Shown here: positions 7,194-10,862 of the stretch, in pieces
Position numbering within the stretch: the first letter of the stretch is position 1
How the letters are laid out: each line of letters starts with the position of its first letter
Assembly (NCBI GenBank): GCA_003641675.1
Contig: QNBI01000027.1
Coordinates: 1 to 10,862, forward strand
DNA from: Spirochaetota bacterium
Lineage (GTDB): Bacteria; Spirochaetota; Spirochaetia; SZUA-6
Direction: 5' to 3'
DNA length: 10,862 bases
Translations under genes and position numbers: made by a program
Notes under the pieces: generated by a model
What the model was told of the DNA's origin: nothing
Seen by the model: the letters and a program-made list of their open reading frames with translations, nothing else
The model's database searches: none

Positions 7194-7222
7194 ATTTAAA
7201 CATGATTGAATATGATTGTCAA
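7194..7222 (-). promoter_or_regulatory. Promoter of the deoR-type/nucleoside operon
   Basis: On the minus strand there is a perfect -35 box TTGACA (7222-7217), then a 17-base spacer and TTAAAT (7199-7194), or an 18-base spacer and TAAATT (7198-7193), each 4 of 6 to the sigma-70/A -10. Very AT-rich DNA lies upstream, resembling an UP element. The predicted start near 7187 gives a leader of about 85 bases before the repressor ATG. It is the best promoter match I found in the window. Confidence 0.65.
7202..7218 (-). promoter_or_regulatory. Candidate repressor operator: direct repeat inside the promoter
   Basis: The heptamer CAATCAT occurs twice on the minus strand (7218-7212 and 7208-7202), 10 bases apart, i.e. 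about one helical turn, and fills the spacer between the -35 and -10 boxes. Several DeoR-family repressors (for example Bacillus IolR) use tandem direct repeats, and the repressor gene is the first one transcribed. A protein bound here would block RNA polymerase. Assignment to this repressor is inference. Confidence 0.45.
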
Positions 7223-7292
7223 GTTACTTTTATGTACTTTTTAGAACAAAAATAATCGTATATATTTTTTGTGAAAATCATATTTATTTTGG

Positions 7293-7323
7293 ATACCGAA
7301 TAACTCCCAATAATTCAGGGTAT
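7293..7323 (-). other. Inverted repeat just after the histidine kinase stop
   Basis: ATACC (7323-7319) pairs with GGTAT (7297-7293), and inside it GAAT (7316-7313) pairs with ATTC (7301-7298), giving nine pairs with a two-base bulge and an 11-base loop. It begins four bases after the kinase stop codon. No run of U follows, so a classical intrinsic terminator is not supported. It could be a 3'-end hairpin for a Rho-dependent end, or chance. Confidence 0.3.
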
Positions 7324-7327
7324 TAAT

Positions 7328-10006
7328 TTAATTTTTTTTAAGTACAGCAATAACGGCCAGGAGCATTTTTTCCATCTCGAAAGGTTTTTTAAGGTAGGGA
7401 ATATCTGTTTTTTGGATAAACTGATTGGATTCTTCACTAATTACATCACCCGTAGCAGCTATAAAGTGATCTGCCAGCAGGGGTTTTAGTTCTTTAATTT
7501 GTTTGTACAGTTCTATGCCGTTCATTTCGGGCATCTTAATATCGGAGATGACAAGATTATAATTGTTCGTTTTTATATGGCGTATTGCCGCATTCCCATT
7601 GGCCGCGGAATCTACATGGTAGTGCTGTTTTTTTAAATAACGTACCATAAGTGTACGAAGCGTCTCATCATCTTCTACAACAAGAATACTTGCAGTATTT
7701 GCAGCATTAAAATTTGCACTCTCTGTCAGAGGAGACGTTCTCTCTATTGTCCCGTTTTCCTCCCGAGGTTTTGTCGAAAAGTCGGAAATCGGTATTACAG
7801 GTAACTCAATTATAAATTTAGCCCCGTTTCCGTGCTCGCTTTCTGCCCATATCTTTCCCCTGTGTTCATCGATTATGCCGTGGCATACAGAGAGTCCTAA
7901 GCCGGTCCCTTTGCCGATTGGTTTGGTGGAGAAGAAAGGATCGAATATATTTCTAATATTCTCCGTAGGGATACCCGGGCCGTTATCGGATATTGTAATT
8001 TTTATAAGTTTTCGTCTGCCGGTAATATTAGATTTTTTGTCTTCTGTTGTAATTGTAATTGTATCGCCTTTACCAGATTCCACAATAGCCTGGCTTGCGT
8101 TTATAAGGAGATTTATGAATACCTGCTGTAGTTTGTGGGGATCCGCAGCAGTTTTAGGAATATTGGAAGAGAGGTTTTTCACAACTGTAATTGTATGTGA
8201 TTTTATATCGTAGGAAATCAGCTTTAAAGTTTCCTCAATTATACTGTTTATATTAACCTCTCTATATTGAGCCTCTCGCTGATGCGTAAAATCAAGGAGT
8301 CCCCGTACTATTTCTGCTGTTCTGTTGGCTTCGGAAACAAGCCTGGCAAGATATTCTCTATTTTCGGTTCTTGTCTCTGTGCTTTTAAGAAGCTGTGCAA
8401 TTCCTATAATAGATGTTAAGGGATTATTAAGTTCATGGGCAATTCCGGCAACAAGTCTGCCTATCGCTGCAAGCTTTTCACTTTTAATAAGCTGGTTCTG
8501 TGATTTTTCTAATGCTGTTAACTTTTCTTTAAGGCTCTCGTGAAGAGTTGCATTCTCCACTGCAATAGCCGCCTGGTTTGCAAAGTTAAGGGCAATTTCT
8601 CCGTCTTTCTTTGTAAAGGCAGATACTTGTTTACTGTCCAGAGTTATACAGCCGATCATTTTGCCCCGTGAAATTAGCGGTACAGACATCCAGCCGCGCA
8701 CGTATTCCGTATTGCCCCATGCCTTAAAATCTTTGGAGCGTTTCGCATCCTTTAGGATTAACGGCCTTTTTGTTTCTGCAACTATTTTATCCAGCCTGGT
8801 GGTAGTATAGGATTTACCAATTGCATTTTTATCAGGCAGGTCCTTTCCTGCAACCACTCTTAGTTTAGGCCCTTCGATAAGCATAATTGAAGCACTGTCG
8901 TACGGAACAACATTTCTTATTTCTGTAAGGATATGGTCTAAAACTTCCGATAAGTTAAGGCTGCCTGTAATTATCATAGATGCCGACTGTAATGCTTCAT
9001 TCCTTAAACGCTGTCTGCGTTCTTCGGAAAAAAGTCTTGAATTTTCTATAGCGATAGCAGCCTGATTGGAGAAGAGTTTCCATATCCTCAAAGAGTCGTG
9101 CTGAAATTGGCCCGGTACAAATCTGGAGATATTCATTACGCCCACAACACGGTCGTGTATTTTTAAAGGAATGCTTACAATTGAACCTTCCCACTCCTTT
9201 TTTTTATTTTTAAAAATGTTATCGTTTCTTATATCGGTGATAATCCTCATTTTCCCGCTTTTTGCAACTGTGTATGTTAAACCGTTTTTCCGCGGTTCCG
9301 AAAAAGGTTTATCCCATTTTCCGTCTAAACCTCTTGCAGCTCCGAATTCCAATTTGCCATTGTTGTATAGAAAGATATGGGCCAGATTTGCAGGAGCCAG
9401 TTCTAAGGCGGAGGTAAGAAGGGAGTCCAGAATGGATTGGAGGTCTAAAGATGCATCGAGAACCGGGTTAACCTGTAAAAGAGCATCGATTGTTTTTCTT
9501 GCAAGACGGAAACGGTAGGAGGTATGGTTATACTTTATAGCTGCAGCCAGCACTCTGGAAAAAAGATTTAAGAGAAAAAGGTCGTTTTTAGTAAATTCCT
9601 TATCCTTGTTTCCTGAGAAGAAAAGAAGTGTTCCGAAAATGCTTTGAAAAATAAGCGGGCTTACGATTATTTTCCGTACGCCGATATTTTTAAGTTCTTT
9701 AATTCCTGCAGCTGCAGAGGAATAGCTGTTGTTGTAGAAGGGCTTTTTAAATACGGCTTCTTTAATTTTTTTATAGAGTGTTTCTTTATTTAAAGTGGTA
9801 TTTTCCTCTATATAGTGTATGTATATTTTTGGTAAATTCGGAATTTTACGGTTTATAACCATAATCCCGGCATTTGCATCTAATATTTTTTCTACAATAG
9901 AAAATATTTCGGGCAGTTCATCTTTAACACTTGCAGATGAGGCAAGTTTATCACTTAACTTAAGGAGCAGCCTTAAATTTTCTTCGGAGAATTTCTCTTT
10001 CCTCAT
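7328..10006 (-). CDS. Soluble hybrid sensor histidine kinase: three GAF-type domains, HisKA, HATPase, receiver
   Basis: A signalling protein of 892 residues with no signal peptide or membrane segment, so it probably senses a cytoplasmic ligand. Order: a divergent GAF-like domain (about 15-160); GAF 2 (about 180-325); GAF 3 (about 343-490); a short coiled coil (about 488-515); a HisKA dimerisation domain with phospho-acceptor H524 in GIAHELNNP; and a HATPase with N-box INLLINAS (631-638), G1 DNGPGIP (674-680), F-box FDPFFS (688-693) and G2 GKGTGLGLS (698-706). After a polar linker (about 738-770) comes a CheY-like receiver with E778/D779/D780, phospho-acceptor D822 in SDIKMPEMNG, and K874 in KKP. 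There is no DNA-binding output, so it should pass phosphate to, or be reset by, partners not seen here. ATG at 10006 has no clear Shine-Dalgarno, but no better start follows soon. It is probably its own unit, separated from the DeoR-type gene by 225 bases. Confidence 0.93.
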   Translation of the reverse strand: MRKEKFSEENLRLLLKLSDKLASSASVKDELPEIFSIVEKILDANAGIMVINRKIPNLPKIYIHYIEENTTLNKETLYKKIKEAVFKKPFYNNSYSSAAAGIKELKNIGVRKIIVSPLIFQSIFGTLLFFSGNKDKEFTKNDLFLLNLFSRVLAAAIKYNHTSYRFRLARKTIDALLQVNPVLDASLDLQSILDSLLTSALELAPANLAHIFLYNNGKLEFGAARGLDGKWDKPFSEPRKNGLTYTVAKSGKMRIITDIRNDNIFKNKKKEWEGSIVSIPLKIHDRVVGVMNISRFVPGQFQHDSLRIWKLFSNQAAIAIENSRLFSEERRQRLRNEALQSASMIITGSLNLSEVLDHILTEIRNVVPYDSASIMLIEGPKLRVVAGKDLPDKNAIGKSYTTTRLDKIVAETKRPLILKDAKRSKDFKAWGNTEYVRGWMSVPLISRGKMIGCITLDSKQVSAFTKKDGEIALNFANQAAIAVENATLHESLKEKLTALEKSQNQLIKSEKLAAIGRLVAGIAHELNNPLTSIIGIAQLLKSTETRTENREYLARLVSEANRTAEIVRGLLDFTHQREAQYREVNINSIIEETLKLISYDIKSHTITVVKNLSSNIPKTAADPHKLQQVFINLLINASQAIVESGKGDTITITTEDKKSNITGRRKLIKITISDNGPGIPTENIRNIFDPFFSTKPIGKGTGLGLSVCHGIIDEHRGKIWAESEHGNGAKFIIELPVIPISDFSTKPREENGTIERTSPLTESANFNAANTASILVVEDDETLRTLMVRYLKKQHYHVDSAANGNAAIRHIKTNNYNLVISDIKMPEMNGIELYKQIKELKPLLADHFIAATGDVISEESNQFIQKTDIPYLKKPFEMEKMLLAVIAVLKKN

Positions 10007-10069
10007 ACTTATACTTTATTACAATGGGTATTGCTTTGCAAATTTATAAGTCCGTGCTTTTATCTTCTG

Positions 10070-10087
10070 TCCCTTCATCTTAAGGGA
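10070..10087 (-). other. Short perfect hairpin between glnS and the kinase gene
   Basis: TCCCTT and AAGGGA form a perfect six-base-pair stem around a six-base loop, beginning 17 bases after the glnS stop. Neither strand has a T-run after it, so it is at best a weak or non-classical terminator. A perfect 8-base palindrome TAAGCTTA (10097-10104) lies immediately after the glnS stop. Confidence 0.3.
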
Positions 10088-10104
10088 GTCGCAGAATAAG
10101 CTTA

Positions 10105-10862
10105 CTATTTTTTCTGCAGTTTAGCCCAGGTATCTCTTAACCCTATGGTTCTGTTAAAGACAGATCTACCTGGAACGGAATCCTTGCTGTCCATACAGAA
10201 ATACCCCTTTCTTAAGAATTGATAATTCTCACCGGGTTCTGCCTCGGCAAGAGAGGGCTCTATAAAGCAGTTTTTTAGCGTTGCAAGGGAATCTTTGTTT
10301 ATATAGTCCGTGAAATCTTTCCCCTCCTCTGTATTTAAAGGGTTCTCTCTGGTAAAGAGATTATTGTACAGCCGTACCTCCGCCGGCAGGGCATGCCCTG
10401 CGGAAACCCAGTGTATTGTGCCTCTCACTTTTCTGCCGTCAGGAGCTTCGCCACCCTTTGTAGCCGGATCATAGGTGCAGAGAAGCTCTTTTACATTTCC
10501 GTTTTTATCTTTAATTACATCTCTGCAGGTAATAAAGTATGCATGCTTAAGGCGCACTTCTCTTCCAGGTGCCAGCCGGAAATACTTCCTTGGAGGTTCT
10601 TCCATAAAGTCATCCTGCTCGATATATAGAACCTTTGAAAAAGGTATTTTCCTGACTCCTGCGGATTCATCCTCGGGGTTATTCTGTGCGGGAAGCCATT
10701 CTTCTTTTCCTTCCGGGTAGTTTGTGATTGTCACTTTTAGAGGCTTTAATACTACCATTCTGCGCTGTGCTGTTCTGTTAAGCTCCTCACGGAGAACATA
10801 CTCAAAGAGTGCTATATCTACCATGCTCTCCGTCTTGGAAACTCCTATTTTTTCACAGAAGT
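10105..10862 (-). CDS. glnS: Glutaminyl-tRNA synthetase, C-terminal part, cut by window edge
   Basis: GlnRS attaches glutamine to tRNA-Gln in the cytoplasm. The visible 251 residues begin in the segment FCEKIGV, equivalent to E. coli FCKRIGV, and cover the rest of the helical connector and both anticodon-binding beta-barrels. The match to E. coli GlnRS from memory is extensive: VPF/IPFS followed by an I/LYIEQDDF-like strand, GREVRLKHAY, CTYDPAT, DGRKVRGTIHWVSAGHALPAEVRLYNNLF, EPSLAEA, FLRKGYFCMDSKDS and the C-terminal FNRTIGLRDTWAK. The frame stays open to the window edge upstream of an internal ATG at 10824-10822, so that ATG is not the real start. The catalytic HIGH/KMSKS region lies outside. 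A true GlnRS rather than GluRS is supported by the WVS-ALPAE-LY block and the C-terminus. Confidence 0.97.
   Translation of the reverse strand, partial: FCEKIGVSKTESMVDIALFEYVLREELNRTAQRRMVVLKPLKVTITNYPEGKEEWLPAQNNPEDESAGVRKIPFSKVLYIEQDDFMEEPPRKYFRLAPGREVRLKHAYFITCRDVIKDKNGNVKELLCTYDPATKGGEAPDGRKVRGTIHWVSAGHALPAEVRLYNNLFTRENPLNTEEGKDFTDYINKDSLATLKNCFIEPSLAEAEPGENYQFLRKGYFCMDSKDSVPGRSVFNRTIGLRDTWAKLQKK

Noticed and set aside
7209..7284. AATCATATT present on the minus strand at 7217-7209 and on the plus strand at 7276-7284 as a distant inverted repeat
   Set aside because: The match is AT-rich, nine bases long and about 60 bases apart in an AT-rich gap; chance is a sufficient explanation, so I kept only the tandem CAATCAT repeat.
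9171..9518. 115-residue open frame on the plus strand
   Set aside because: It is antisense to the GAF region of the histidine kinase, with no family resemblance; the kinase frame is clearly the coding one.

Overview
The window is a stretch of bacterial chromosome with low-to-middle GC. Every convincing gene lies on the minus strand, so transcription runs from high to low coordinates. In that order the genes are: the C-terminal part of glutaminyl-tRNA synthetase (glnS, cut by the right edge); a soluble hybrid histidine kinase with three GAF-type domains and a C-terminal receiver; a DeoR-family repressor; an Ldh2/MDH2-type malate/lactate dehydrogenase; a short malic enzyme; the ATPase and two permeases of a BMP/Nup-type nucleoside ABC importer; and the first 48 codons of a nucleoside hydrolase (cut by the left edge). 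I see no tRNA, rRNA, CRISPR array, insertion sequence or phage gene. There is no gene-free stretch over 300 bases; the longest gap is 225 bases (7103-7327).

The taxon cannot be fixed from this sequence. BMP/Nup-type importers are common in Firmicutes, Spirochaetota, Thermotogota and similar, often anaerobic, groups. A true GlnRS and a large GAF hybrid kinase are compatible with several Gram-negative-type phyla, including Spirochaetota. I regard a fermentative anaerobe of that kind as plausible but unproven.

Region 7327-1 reads like one catabolic transcription unit. A promoter with a perfect TTGACA -35 box lies upstream of the deoR-type gene, and a 10-bp-period direct repeat sits inside it, which fits autoregulation. 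Then come the Ldh2-type dehydrogenase, the malic enzyme, nupO, nupP, nupQ and the nucleoside hydrolase. The nup genes are separated by 1 base and then overlap by 17; the hydrolase starts 8 bases after nupQ. Inferred physiology: nucleosides are imported by NupOPQ with a binding protein not seen here, then split to base and ribose, while malate or a related hydroxy acid is oxidised by the two dehydrogenases. Why these two modules share an operon is the main puzzle of the window.

Weak extra promoters may lie before the dehydrogenase (about 6282-6310) and before nupO (about 3726-3754). The repressor leader RNA can form two stems that cross each other, so it may be a pseudoknot or a switch. The glnS and kinase genes upstream look like separate units, with short hairpins lacking U-tracts after each.
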